Part shown: positions 35,227-47,509 of the stretch, piece after piece
Position numbering within the stretch: the first letter of the stretch is position 1
Layout: each line of letters opens with the position of its first letter
Assembly: GCA_001179505.1 (NCBI GenBank)
Contig: CDMY01000456.1
Coordinates: 158,799 to 222,798 of the forward strand
Length of the DNA stretch: 64,000 nt
Direction of reading: 5' to 3'
DNA from: Vitrella brassicaformis
Lineage: Eukaryota > Sar > Vitrellaceae
The notes under the pieces: generated by a model
What the model was told of the DNA's origin: nothing
Database searches by the model: none
The model's input: only the letters and a program-made list of their open reading frames with translations
Translations under genes and position numbers: made by a program

Positions 35227-37313
35227 ATGGCCCAGCGTGAGTATCTGAGAGCGCCTGAGCGGCGACAGAGGCAGGAGAGCGTCCTGCGGCAGGGAGAGTC
35301 CCGGGCCCGGCTGCGAGTGCCAATTGAGGAAGAGAGGCGACAGGTGGCCCACCAGCTGCAGCTGCAACAGGGTGGCCGGCAGGGGCAGGCCGAGTTGCCT
35401 GCTCGCGTGCCAACACGGGAGACGGCAGACTATGGGGCCAGGTACGTGCCCGACGAGACGGTGGACGCCGCCTCGTTCCTCGACGGACCGGCTGCAGGAG
35501 GGCTCCCCGTCTCCGTCAACCGCCGCACGGAGTATCAGGGCACAAACCAACGCAATGGCGCCGACCTGTTCTCCGAATACACTCAAGTAGGCCAGAAGAG
35601 CGCCTCGATCGTTCGGTCACTATGAGTGTTTTCTCTCGCTCTTTGTGTGTATCGGTCGGTCGTCAGGTGCGCGGCGGTGTGGCCGATGGGCGTCTGACAG
35701 GACGAGGTGACGAAGTCAGAGGGGGCTATGGAGACGGTCGCATAACGGGCTACCCATACCAGTACACGGCCAGCGACCGTTATGAGGTGAGTGCCTCACT
35801 CTTTAGGCAGTCACCCATACACATCCATTGCTCTCTCTGCTCCCTCTCACCTTTCAGCCCGCAGCCTACGACGCTTATGAATTCGCCTACCCATATTTGC
35901 GTCCGGAGGAGCCCCACCGTCCGAGGGGATACCCCAACCAGATGACCATGGAGGCGCAGCAGTACGGCAGCGGCCGCCTCACGTCGACTGGACAGAACGA
36001 CGCCTACGGCGGTGCCCCTCCCAGCAGTCGGCCACACCGGTATGATGGGCGGCTTCCCTTGTACTCGCAGCATCAAACCAAGCACGGGCTCAGCAGGGAC
36101 GGAGTGGGCGGCCAGCCGGACTACTCCTCGCGTCGAGCCTACCGCGCTCCAAGCAATATCAGCAAAGTCAGCAAGTCATCGGTCGTGTCCCGAGGCACCC
36201 AGTGCAGCATCGTGACCACACAGACGGCAGTCGGGCCCCGGAACAAGACGCGTGGTGCGTCGCGACACCACCACCACCAGCAGCAGGTGGAGGCGACGGC
36301 CAGTTCGATGGGCCGCTGCGCGCCGCCACCGGACACACACAACACCCACAATGGTCAGAACAACGGATCAGGTGGCGGTTTGTTCGGCGGGATGTTCTCG
36401 GGCTTGGGCTCCCTCCTGGGTGGGGGCCGGGCCTCTGGAGGTGAGGAGGGGTGTGGTGAGATGAGACACACATAGCCCTTCTCTGTCACTCATTGGCACA
36501 TCGTCGACACGTCTGTTTGTCCGTCTGTCTGTCTGTCTGTCTGTGTCAGCGGTGCGTGAGGAGACGCGAGAGTCCCCACTGGATCGCCGCTCCAATCGCC
36601 GACACATCGATGACCGCTACGCCAATGGTGCCCAGGTGAGTCTCACCAACACAGTCAGCCACATACCTCGGTCGTGATCAAGAGGGTCATGCTGTGTCTG
36701 TCTGTCCTTCTGTCAGGGTAGGTCGTACGAGTCCCGCTACCACCGAGAACCCAAGACGGACAGGCAGCAGGAGGTTGAGGCCTACGCGAGGGAGCTGGAC
36801 TATTGGAAGGGCTTCTGGGAGATGGAGCTGCAGGAGCGCTCGGAGATCCAAGAGCGGCTCCGCCGACAGCTCGAGGAGCGGGCGGCGGAGCGGGAGAAGA
36901 AAATGGAGCGCTTCCACCGACAACAGAAGGAGAAAATGGAGCGTGAGTGGCGTGAAGTGGAGGCCAAGAAGGACGAAATGCGCCGCAAAGAGCAGGAGCT
37001 CGAGGAGAAAGAGAAGGAGATCGACCAACAGCTGCAGCAGCTGCAACACCAGATGCAGCAGCTGCAGCACCAGCAGCAGCAGCGTCTCAACAGCGACAAC
37101 GAGACGGCAGACAACCAGCAGCCTTCGAGCACCTCTGACACCGTCCCCCCAACCCCAACTGGAGCAGTGCAGGAGGCATCCAGAGTGGCTGAAGCAGACG
37201 CCACTGGCGAGCGACAGCGGGCCCGCCAGATGCTGCAGGAGCTCGAGAGCAATCCTAACTTCAAGAACCTCACCGTGCCATCCGCCAGTGGTGGGCGCCC
37301 ACACGAGGTGTAG
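35227..37313 (+). CDS. coiled-coil protein with Gln/Arg-rich ends, unknown
   Basis: ATG 35227 begins a charged start (MAQREYLRAPERRQRQESV). The middle (35.7-36.5 kb) is disordered, rich in Tyr, Gly, Arg and Ser, with a His run and a Gly-rich GGGLFGGMFSGLGSLLGGG stretch. The last exon is a strong coiled coil from ELDYWKGFWEMELQERSEI to KEKEIDQQLQQLQHQMQQL, about 95 residues of heptad pattern, then a short tail ending GGRPHEV. Six or so exons; TAG at 37311-37313. I recognise no family. The plan (disordered front, long coiled coil) fits a cytoskeletal or scaffold protein, but that is a guess. Confidence 0.7.
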
Positions 37314-37607
37314 GCTGGCCCCAGTGCACGGCCGCTTGTTGCAACAGACAGTCTGAGAGTAAGAATACGAGCCAATGAAATGAATGGCTGGCTGGCCGTC
37401 TGAGTGACTTGCCCGTTGTGTTTGTTTGGACGGTTATGGATGCATAGAGCGCTCGGACAAGTCTATGCCTTGAAGCATTGCAAACGGCACTCTCAGTGCA
37501 TGGCGCTTACCCCTCTCTCAGCACACACGCCCGGCACTGCAATTCAGCAGAATCCATTCGATCACCCCTCCTCATCGCGAGCTTAGAGAGCGGATTGTTT
37601 CCACACT

Positions 37608-39990
37608 ATGCGGAAGTGTGGCGGCCTGTTTCGCGTTGGTCTGTGCTGCCGGCAGCTGTCCGCAAAGACTCATCATCATCGCCAGCAGCAACATCGACGT
37701 TTCGCATCCGACCGCGTGGAGGTCAGTGAGCCGTTCGTGTGGGACAGCGAGTCATCCTGGAGGGACTTCATGCTCATGAATGATCAACTCACGGAGGAAG
37801 GTAGGCGCAGACGCCAGAGATCTGCCACGGGTGATCTGCCACCTCTTCATGTGCACGTGTGTGTGTATGATGATGTTCCTTTCCTCCCGCAGAGCGGCTC
37901 ATTCGTGACTCTGCGCAGGCCTTCTGCAGTCGGCAACTGTTTCCCCGTATCAAGGAGGCCTTCAGACACGAAACATTCACTAAGAATGTCTTCATCGAGA
38001 TGGGGAGGTAGGTGACCACACACGCACTTCGTGAATCGGGGTTCACTTGGCTTACTTGCGTCCGTCTGCTTCCTTCCGGATGCAGGGAGGGCCTGTTGGG
38101 GCCGACGCTGCCTGATTACGGCTGCGCTGGAGCATCCAGTGTTGCGTATGGCCTGATTGCGAGGGAGATAGAGCGGGTCGACAGCGGCTATCGGTCAATG
38201 TTCTCGGTGCAGTCGTCGCTCGTGATGCTGCCGATACACTCATACGGCACTGACGCGCAGAAGGGCAAGTACCTGCCAGGTCGGCTGCCTGCCGAGAGAG
38301 AGGACACCAATCAAAAGCACAGACACATGCATCGATCTATCTGTCTGTCTGTCTGTCTGCGTGTATCCGATGCTGTCTTTCTTTGCAGCACTTGCATCTG
38401 GCGAGCTGATTGGCGCCTTCGGGCTGACAGAACCCGACCATGGTAGCTGACCTGACAGGCACTCAAGGGATGCCTGCCTGCCTGCCCTGCAGGAATGTAA
38501 CTTTGATGAGTCTGTCTGTCAAACTTGGTATGCTATGCGTAGGCAGCGATCCATCGGGCATGAAAACCAAGGCCGTCAAACAGGTACCTAGGATGGACAG
38601 GCAGACCGATCGGGCGGGCGGAATTGCACTGGCACTTGTGTGCGCTGATGGATGGATGGATTCACACAGGGCAGTGAGTATGTCTTGTCTGGGGCAAAGA
38701 CGTGGATCACCAATTCGCCGGTCGCAAACATTTTCCTGGTCTGGGCACGCGACCAAGACGGTCAGTCTCCCCAACAGTCACCATTGACGTCACGCATTCA
38801 TCGTACGGCCCAAAGATGGCCATCTCTTCTCATTCAGGCGTTGTGCGTGGGTTCATCCTGGAGCGGGGCATGGACGGGCTCTCTACGCCATCAATACAGG
38901 TAGGGGACAGACAGAAGGGTGGCCAGCGCAACGCACCTTATCCGGCTGGCCGCGTGTATCGTGTGTCTGTCCAGGGCAAGTATTCCCTTCGCGCTTCACC
39001 AACGGGCATGATCATCATGGAGGACGTCAAGGTGAGCATCCACTGCACAGCATACATCTGTATGTGTACCTGTGTACCCGCCCCGCTGGCAGGTGCCTGT
39101 GGACAATGTGCTGCCCCACACAGAAGGCCTGAAAGGGGCGTTGTCCTGCCTCAACAGTGCCAGGTAGCCAACCCACTACGGTTGACGTGGTCCGGTAAAT
39201 CGTCCATGGTCGCCACTTACAGGCTGGGCATCGCGTGGGGCACGTTGGGTGCGGCGGAGTTCTGTGTCGAGGTGGCCAGGAGGTACCTACTTGACAGGTG
39301 GGTACGGTACACACGCAGAGAGAGAGAGCAAAGGGGGGAGGGGGGGGGAACGGTCCATGTTATTCCGCTCATCTGCTTTTCTGCTTTGTGCTAACGCAGG
39401 GAGCAGTTCGGCAAGCCGCTGGCGTCTCAGCAGCTGCTGCAGTACAAGCTGGCAGATGCAGTGACCGAGATCACACTGGGCCTCCAAACCGTCCTCAGAG
39501 TGAGCTCACCTCATGGTCCCGCTTATTCATGCGCAGATGGTGTAAATGCTGCTGCTGCAGGCATCCCGTCTGAAGGACGAGGGCCGGCTGCACTCCAACG
39601 CCATCAGCCTCATCAAAAGGAACTCATGCTGCAAGGTGAGCAGAGCAGTGAGGGCTCTCGTCACTCAGGGTGCTGGCTGGGCTGCCCTCTGTGTTTGCGT
39701 GTCTGTATGCGATGGGTGCTCTTGCAGAGCTTGGAGATCGCTCGGATGTGCAGAGACATGCTGGGAGGTGAGCACACACAGCACTTAGTCCGAGTGAGAC
39801 CTGAGAAGAGTACATCTGTGTGTGTGGTGGGGGGGGGGGTCATGGTCATGCAGGCAACGGCATTGTCGACGAGTACCACATCATACGCCATTTGCTCAAT
39901 CTGGAGGCCGTCAAGACATACGAGGGGACCCACGACATACACTCTCTCATACTGGGCAAGGCCATCACAGGGCTGCAGGCATTCAAATGA
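37608..39990 (+). CDS. GCDH: glutaryl-CoA dehydrogenase, mitochondrial
   Basis: An FAD enzyme that oxidises and decarboxylates glutaryl-CoA to crotonyl-CoA in lysine and tryptophan breakdown. The N-terminus from ATG 37608 is basic and free of acids ([13 protein letters not shown]...RRFAS), as in a mitochondrial presequence. The body shows [57 protein letters not shown] and [19 protein letters not shown]. It also has [16 protein letters not shown] and the catalytic Glu in [19 protein letters not shown]. It ends QAFK with TGA at 39988-39990. More than a dozen exons, all with plausible GT-AG borders. It is one of the few genes here in the same direction as its upstream neighbour (294 bases away). 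Confidence 0.95.
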
Positions 39991-40329
39991 CATTCATTAC
40001 TTCCACTTTAGTGGGTGCCTGCCTGGTGGGGGCGGTGTACTGACTGTAGGTGCCTGCAACGCTCTTTTTGCAATTAAGGCTCTCTTTATGGTTTATGGCA
40101 TGCTGATGATCGATGATTTAGTCAGTCACTTGTGTGTTGTAGTGTGGATACGTCGGTCGACAGTTGCACATGGAGATTGATGGATTGACGACCGACCGAC
40201 CGACAGTCTCGCCGTTTTGTTGTCTGTGGTAGATATGAACAACCCATAAATTTGTCTGGTCTCTCTCCCTCTCTGTCGCTATCATTTCGATGCAGCTCCT
40301 CACCCACACTCTCGCCCTCTGTGTCATTC
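39991..40329. other. spacer between converging genes
   Basis: 339 bases with the 3' UTRs of GCDH and the EEP-fold gene. GACC units occur near 40188-40203. No gene seen. Confidence 0.5.
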
Positions 40330-41018
40330 TTATTCCTCCCCTTCGCCGTATTCGGCGTATGAGGGCATCTTGGACATGAGTGCGACGTCCATCGTGATGC
40401 CCCAGTGGTCGCTGATCTCCTCACCCAACTCCTGCACCACCAAATCAGCCCCCCTGACCCACACACACACACACACACACATCCATGAGTGAATCCCTGC
40501 ACCTTGTGTGTGTGTCCACCCCCCTCCCCACCTGCACTCGATCCACCCCAGCTCGAGCACTAGGTCCTGGTTTCGGCCCGGCAGCCATGCGTCGTAGTCG
40601 ACGGCAGGGTCGTCGAGAATCTCTGCCGGCGGGTGTGTCGACACCAGCCGCCGGATGACGGCCGGCGGGATGGCGATGCGGTCCACCGACATGATGTAGT
40701 CCACACGGCCGCGGAACGGCCAGATGAACAGGCTGTTGGGCTTGTTCCGCCGGCCCTTGCTGTCCTCCGAAGCAGACCAACACAGACATGGGCATGGAGG
40801 CATGCATCATGTGCTGTGCGTGGGCTGGGCTGTTTACCCACCTGCTGTCCGTCCTCCGGTATGCCCTGGAGGGTGGCGTCGCTCTGGATGTGTTTGTGGA
40901 ATGGGTTGTGGCCGCGGTCGAAGAGGTCGCGGCACTCGGCCGTGTGGTCGAGGGTCATGAGCTTGCCATACAGGTTCGGGTGAGCCTCCGAATCGATGTT
41001 GAAGTCACCCATTATCTG

Positions 41019-41069
<51 letters not shown>

Positions 41070-42177
41070 TGACAGGGGCAGAGAGGGGGAGATGGGGAGA
41101 GAGGGAACACGAATGTGTGTGTGCTGACTAGTATGTATACGCCGGTGAGGTCCTTCCTGCCCTGGTTGTAGATGAACTCCTCCCACAGACGCTCTGTGAC
41201 GAAGTTCTTCAACACAGACAAGTTCTTGCGACGACGCTCCGAACCTGACGCGCAGCCCAAGCCCATCCACACACTGGTGGTCCGCCATCCCATCTGTGTG
41301 CATCACATGCACACTCACACAGGTGTGTGTTCCGACTCACCCAACACGTTGAAATGCGCGTTGAAGACATACAAGCGGGGCTCCATCCTCACGGCGGCCG
41401 CCAGCTCGTTGGCCGCCTGCACGGCCTCCTGCATCTTGCCCTCGCTAGGGGCATCCGACAGCCCGCTGGGTGAGGCACCGAGAGTGAACTCGACGCAGGT
41501 GACGTTTTGGTTGGCCAAGGGGAGGGACTGCCGGAAGGGGCGCTTCCCCGCATGCTCAAACGTCAGTATGTCGGGACGCCACGCCTGCAGCAAACCGCTA
41601 ACGACAGACAGGACGACAGACACACGGCAGAAGAGAGGTCAGGTCGGTTGGCATTCGTTCGGCGTATGAGTGAGTGCTGCGATCGTGTCGTGTGAGGCAT
41701 GTGTGGGTACTGTACCCAGTAGCGGCGCAGTAGGTGCGAATAGGGCCGATGATGCCGCCGATGATGCCTCCCACCCACCCCTGGAAGTCCTGCTCCACAC
41801 GATGGGTGTCCTCCAGCTCATCTTGCAACTCGCGCAGACCTGCACCCCACACCTCCTGCACACACACGCACACAGACGACCACAGTCAGTGCAACAGGCC
41901 CCGCACGTGTCCGCCTGACCTGCAGGCACACGATATCATGTTCCGCTGCGATTCTCCCAATCCTGCCGCCCCTCGCCGCCTGCCGTGTGCAGTTCCAGAA
42001 GACCGAGTTGAAGGTGAGGAATGGCGGCACCAGGTAGCAATTCTGCGTGTAGAGCGACAGGGGGTACTCGGGCCCTTCCTCGCCTCCAGTGGCATGCGAC
42101 GCGCCGGACTCTTCGCCAGCGCTGCCGGTTGGCTCAGAACGCCGTGATGAGCCTTCTGGCGATGATGTCGACTTCAT
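40330..42177 (-). CDS. endonuclease/exonuclease/phosphatase-fold protein, sphingomyelinase-like
   Basis: The start ATG 42177 precedes a Ser/Glu-rich lead. The fold begins with LYTQNCYLVPPFLTFNSV, then DIVCLQ joined by splicing to EVW, which supplies the metal-binding Glu. Later motifs are LYVFNAHFNVLG, the catalytic IMGDFNIDSEAHP, RGRVDYIMS and the end motif SDHWGI. The stop is at 40330-40332. The LQEVW and GDFN(V/I)D spacing is nearest to neutral sphingomyelinases, which split sphingomyelin to ceramide. DNase-I-like enzymes and other phosphodiesterases share the fold, so substrate is unsettled. About eight exons. No signal peptide or membrane helix is evident. Confidence 0.75.
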
Positions 42178-42269
42178 GCTCTACATAGGCACCAAGAAGG
42201 CCATAGCTGGGCTCCCTCCTGCTTCAAGCTCGCCGAAGCTTGCAGATCTGGAGAGGCAAAGGGAAAGCA
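42178..42269. promoter_or_regulatory. 92-base divergent promoter region
   Basis: Between the EEP-fold gene (-) and RRP46 (+). It contains CAAGCTCGCCGAAGCTTG near 42227-42244, an imperfect inverted repeat. Role inferred from position. Confidence 0.3.
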
Positions 42270-43460
42270 ATGGAGCTGAATGCATCTTTGTTCGGTCGAG
42301 AGAAGCGTTCTGACGGCCGGTTTCCCCATCAGCTGCGTCCGCCAGCAGTGGAAGTGGGACTGCTGCACAGAGCCGACGGGTCAGCACGCTTCCGCCTGGG
42401 AGATACGAGCGTCACCGTGGCTGTCTATGGGCCGTCGGAGGCACAGCAGCAGCGCAAGACCCTCCTGGACCGTGAGCGATGAATGATCTACCTGTTTTGC
42501 CATCCCATGTTTGTTTCGGTCGTGTGATCTGGTCGGTGTCTGTCTGCGTGTGTGTTGTGTTGTTCAGGTGCGTACGTGGAGGTGCTGGTTCGGCCTCTGA
42601 GCGGCCCGGCTGATGCCGAGGAGCGCAGCCGCGAGGCCATCCTGCAGAAGATCTTCGAGGCGGCCATCGACACCCCGAGGCACCCTCGGACAGTCGTGCA
42701 GATCACTGTGCAGCCCATGAACAACGACAAACCGGTGAGAGGAGAGAGGGTGGCACCAGGAAAATCACCGCATGACCGAAATGCTGTCTGTGTCCGCTGT
42801 GTACAGATGATGCATGTGTGTGTGGTGGGCATCTACATGGCCCTCCTGGACGCGTCGGTGCCGCTCCGCTCTCTCCCACTGGCTGTCGCCCTCGCCTACC
42901 GACCCCTTCCACAAGGCTCGCCCGACACGGACTTCCCCTTCCTCGTTGACCCACTGCACACCGAACTTGCGGTACTCATGCACACACACATTGGCGTGGC
43001 ATAGGTGGGCCATGTCTGTCTGTTGCCTCAAGGCGTGTGAGGGTTGCATTGTGATCGTCCTGGACGCTTCCCACCGCCGGTCGAAAGCAGAAAGGGACGA
43101 AGGCGACGAAGCTCTTCCGTCATCAGCGGCGGCAGCAGCTGCGGCCGTCCGTCGTGCGTCTGATGCTCCCCGTGGCCGTGTGCTGGCGACGTTCCCCGAG
43201 TGCGGCGGGGCGATGCCGCCCGAGGTCTTCCACACGGCACTCAAAGTGGCGGAGAACGCATGCAAGGTCGGCAGGGCAAGGGGGCAGTAAAGCACCGGCG
43301 AGCAAAATGGTCACATGTCGGTCGGTGTGTCCGGTTATTCATGTATATGTAGGTGTTGGATTCGTTTGTTCGTTTGAGCTTTGAGAGGCGTCTGACGCTG
43401 CTGCAGGCGGCATTTCGGGTGCAGAACTCGCATGGAGGAGATGATGATGATGATGACTGA
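42270..43460 (+). CDS. EXOSC5: exosome complex subunit RRP46 (RNase PH fold)
   Basis: RRP46/EXOSC5 is one of six RNase PH-type ring subunits of the RNA exosome; the ring itself is inactive in most eukaryotes. The start ATG 42270 gives a short lead. Next come LLHRADGSARFRLGDTSVTVAVYGPSEAQ, EVLVRPLSGPADAEERSREAIL, HPRTVVQITVQPM and ALLDASVPLRSLPLAVAL, all in the RRP46 order. The catalytic Asp/Arg set of true RNase PH is not evident. The C-terminus has an Ala run and ends in six Asp coded by a GAT repeat before TGA 43458-43460. About five exons. Confidence 0.88.
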
Positions 43461-43816
43461 ACGAACAGATCTGGCGTGGGCCCAGGGAAGGAGGGGGGGG
43501 TTGTTCAGACTCTTCCTACTGTTGTTGCATACGTTCGTGCGAACAAGACCCTGATTGCATCACTGCCACAGGCTCGCCAAGGCCTTTTGGCCATGATGCC
43601 GCGGGGTCTTGCATGTGCGGATGATGCAACCAACGCAGATGCATGAGTCGTTGTTAACTAGCAGAAAGGGCACTAAATCAAAAATTAACGTCACGTACGT
43701 CACTCAATGCAATGGGCGTTCCATCCATCCCACGTCCCACGTCACAGCTTGTAAAACATGCCTGTACACCCCTCCCCCCACCATCGCCTCCCGAAGGAGT
43801 CAGGGAGCCTGGATGG
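43461..43816. other. spacer between converging genes
   Basis: 356 bases holding two 3' ends. No gene or strong repeat seen apart from a G run at 43493-43500. Confidence 0.45.
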
Positions 43817-45257
43817 TTACTCGACAATGCTCGTTGCCTGGAGTCCGTCGAAGTCGACCAGGTGGTCGTCCCAGTCCACAAGGCTCTCGACCGGCATCTC
43901 CCTCAGTTGGTCAAGCTGACAACCAAAAGTGTGTAACACACACGCAGGCAGAGAGTGACCACACGAGAATGAAAATGGATGCACGCCATGCCTTTCCCCC
44001 TCACCATTTCGCGCACGAGTGGCAGTTCGTCGTTGGATGGGCACAGGACGGTGTTTGGCGGTCCTCCCCTGAGGGCTTCCTCTGTGGGCGCCTTGTTGGG
44101 GTCGGCGATCCTGTAGATGTTCTCGGGCATGAAGCTGCGGATCGTCTCGGAGAAGTGGGGGAGCCTGACCGGATGAACAGACACAACGACACAACACAAC
44201 ACAACAAACCGGTACTCATGATGACAGACAGACAGACAGACAGGTGAGGGCTCACTGATAGGCGTAGTCGGAGTTGAGAAGCCTGTAGGCAGTGAATTCG
44301 CCGACCATCTTCGGCTCGCCTGACCCATTGCTGTCACTCTCACCGCTGCCCTCGCCCTGACAACCGTCAACAGAGACCAAGCAACGAGCGCATTCCCGTG
44401 TATGAGCCTTGAGCCTTTCCAGGTGTTGGCGCATCCGGCCTGGTTTACCGGTCTCCGCAGCTCCCACACGACGCCCACGGCTGCAGCCGATCGGATTTTG
44501 CAGAGGTCGCTGAAGGCACTTACGACCGCCGTGGCTGAAAGCGCTATCACACCATTGTAGACCAGCCGACGATTTGGTGTGCGGGGATGGCGCAACTGCA
44601 TGCGAAAGCTGTGGACACAAGATCAGGGAGAGAGATGGATGACTCGCACTGCACTCATGCATACCATCCGATGGATGGTTGTGGCTAGCGGCTCGCTTAC
44701 GTTTGCAGTTTCTCTGCGACCTTGTTGCCCTGCACGACTGGTCTGTCCTCCACCCGCCACCTCCCCGCCCACTTAGCCGACGGCATCATCACCGTGCCGT
44801 CGTCATAAGTGAACAGCCGGTCGGGCGCCAAGATCCGCGACTTGAGCGTGTACCCATACAGATCCGCCGGCTGATACAGATGCCACACGCCCGCCACCTG
44901 CTGCTTGGTATCGCGCTGGTAGGCCTCATCAGGCGTGTCAGATATGGGCACCACCGCCCTCGCGACTTCTTTGACGGCTGTAGTGGTGTCCAGTCCGAGC
45001 CGTTGCGCCTCCTTCTCAACCTCGGGCGATGCGGGAGGCTTGTCGAGGTCCTTCGGTGGCTCCTTGAACATACTCAGCCGAGAACGATGCCGTGAGTGTG
45101 GCTGTGAGCGCTGTATGCGGGGCGGATGGCGTAACCGGACTGATGGGGCGAGGAAGGCTGCACGTGGGAGGGGTAGGGGCAGGAGATCTGCTGCTGCTGT
45201 AGCTGCTGCGGCTGCGAGTGTCCAGAGGAAGATCAGTGCCTGATGGATGAGCTCCAT
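43817..45257 (-). CDS. protein of unknown function with plastid-type leader
   Basis: ATG 45257 starts a signal-peptide-like segment (LIHQALIFLWTLAAAAATAAA). A stretch rich in Arg, Pro and Ser with PRAAFLAPSVRLRH follows. A Phe just after the cut site is the mark of complex-plastid leaders in algae with secondary plastids. The mature part has YGYTLKSRILAPDRLFTYDD, AKWAGRWRVEDRPV, RRLVYNGVIALSATAVVSAF and LPHFSETIRSFMPENIYRIAD. The stop is at 43817-43819. Five exons with good GT-AG borders. I do not recognise the family. It is probably plastid-located if the leader is read correctly. Confidence 0.7.
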
Positions 45258-45530
45258 CGGTCGAAACAAACAAAGATGATATGTACCGATAGATCTTCGT
45301 TGAATCTTCGCAGCGGGCAGCCAGCTCTGTTCGCGGCTTTCTGGTCAATGCGAGCTGCGAGCTTATCTTTTGCAGCTCGGGGAAGGAGAAAGACGGAATG
45401 TACAGCGGGGATGCGCCAGAGCCATCCCTGTTCGATTGCTGCGGTCCAACGGCATCGTGTCCAGCAGTTTGTCTCAATCAATCATGAGCTCTGCACTGGG
45501 GCCGTCCTCAAGGACCAGCAGGCAACAGAA

Positions 45531-47305
45531 ATGAGACGCCGCTTCAGATTGACCGCCCCTGCACTGATGCTGTTCCCTGCCATCGGCTGCGGGCTCAGTT
45601 TGATAGCTTTGGCCATCACTCTGTTTGGTAAGGTCAATCAGAAGCACGTGGATCTTCGTTCATCGTTTCTCCCTCTCTGTTGTCTTCCCCTTCTCTTCAA
45701 TCAGGACTTGCCGACAGCCACCCGACCAGGGCACGCGGCTGTGCAAGGCCTCCTCCACCCTCACGGCTGCGCTTTGCATCGTTTTCCTTCCTCCAGCGGC
45801 GGTCAACCATTGTCACTCTTCCCCGGCGCTCGGCGAGTGGCCTCATCGAGAGCCACGGCACGGCCTCAGAGATCATGGAGTCGACAACAAACGACAGTCA
45901 TTCGAAGTCGAGCCGAACCGGCCTGCCCCTCCTCCTCAGTCTAACTTGCCGCCTTTGTCTCCTGGTGGCCCGCCTCTGCCTCCCCAAGCCGCATATGGGC
46001 CTCCTTCCCCCAATCTGCCTCCACAGGCTTACTCGAGGCCTCAGGCCGGCCCGCCCCCTCAGCCCGCAGTGTATCCCCGACCGCCACCTGCAGGCCAGCC
46101 GCCACCGAGGCCACAGCCTCCCCCGCCTGTCCCACCGATGGCGCCCCCGCCCCTGCCGGCAGGGCCTCCCCCTATGACGCAGCCGCCCGCCCATGCTCCA
46201 CGGCCCATGGGTCAGCCGAACCTGCCGCCGCTTCCACAGATGGGACCGGCTCAGCCGCCGATGGCGATGGGGCCTGGGATACAGGCGCCCCCAGGCGTGC
46301 CACCGAGTGGCATGCCGCCACAGCAGCCACAACAGCCACAACAGCCACAACAGCCGCAGGCGCAACAGCAGCAGCAGGCCGGAGGGGGCACTGCGAGCGT
46401 CACTGATCAGGTTGGTGTCCAAGTCAAGTCCTATCTGTCTGCATATGTCGATTCCTCTGCTTGGTGCCTGGTTGCACGGGTATACTATAGGCGGTGTGTG
46501 GCGAGTGGGAGATGGCGTGTCAGCAGGAAGGAGAGAGGGAGAACCCGCTCTTTCGGAACTCTCAAGTCATGTATCTCCTGGCAAGTGCGGGTGGGGGCCA
46601 GCGCGTCTGTTATGTCGATAATTCGTTCGAGAAAAGCGAAACATGCGAAGAGTCAAAACAGATATCTGGCAAGTAACAGAACAGCAGCGTACCGGCCGGC
46701 ATGCATGGCATGCACGTGCATCTTTCATCGTCTGTGTCCCTCCAGAGTTCGCTGCCGAAGGTCAATGGCTGATCAAGGAGCAGAAGCCGCAGCAAGATGG
46801 GAGCGTCGACGTCACTGTCTCGACCTTCTGGGACCAGATCGTGGTGACTCCCCTGACCGACAAGCAGGCACACCATCTCAAAGACGACTGCAAGTGCCAC
46901 GCAAAGGACCACAAGCATTGGTCCAAAGGCAAGCGGCAAGAGGTCATCGACTGCGAGACGGACCAGTGCGGCTTCACATACGCCCTCTGCCACAACCGCG
47001 TGTCGGGCCAGGCCGTCGCCGAGAAGCCCAAGAATCCTCCGGACCATGTCTCAGACAAGGGCGACTGTGTGAGTGAGGAAGTCTATCGGGTCATGCCGGG
47101 GGGAAAAGAGATGATGCTCATCGACAAGGGGGTGCCCAAAAGCAAACTGGTCAAGAAGGTAGAGTGCGACAAGGCTAAATACGGGAAGAGCTGTTTGCCG
47201 GGTGCAGCCAGGACGACACACAATGGTGGGTGGGGAAGCTTCGGCTGTGTGTTGGTCGTCATGGGGGTGCATCTGCTGATGTATGTGGGTGGGCTCATCA
47301 TATGA
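45531..47305 (+). CDS. secreted Pro-rich/Cys-rich protein, convergent paralog 1
   Basis: The start ATG 45531 gives a signal or signal-anchor (basic start, then LMLFPAIGCGLSLIALAITLF). After an intron (about 45628-45796) comes a Pro-rich linker of some 150 residues with PPLP and Gln/Pro repeats. The C-terminal half is a Cys-rich domain. It opens AVCGEWEMACQQ; a junction then gives SEFAAEGQW, followed by DVTVSTFWDQIVVTPL, DDCKCHAKDH and ALCHNRVSGQ. The protein ends in a hydrophobic stretch (CVLVVMGVHLLMYVGGLII), a membrane anchor or GPI signal. TGA at 47303-47305. The junction before SEFAAEG uses a GC donor (46669-46670). The same layout recurs in the facing gene at 47510-49042. Confidence 0.7.
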
Positions 47306-47509
47306 ATGAGCGACATGGATTCTTACTTACGACAGATGGACAAGAGACATAGACTGTGTGCCGCTTAGATAGACTCTGTGACCATCCCTTATCCGCTCAA
47401 TCTCAAGAGACGCAATCAATGTCGGACCTATGCCTCAACACGTCCCTCTCTGCCTGTCCACAATTGCGCTCCATCCATTCAGCACATTCTCCGTGGCACA
47501 AAGACTCAC

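Noticed and set aside
45625-46177. Alternative acceptor at 45705 for paralog 1, giving an Arg/Leu-rich second exon
   Set aside because: The acceptor near 45797 keeps phase and yields the long Pro-rich linker that matches the layout of the facing paralog. The other frame stops at about 46177.
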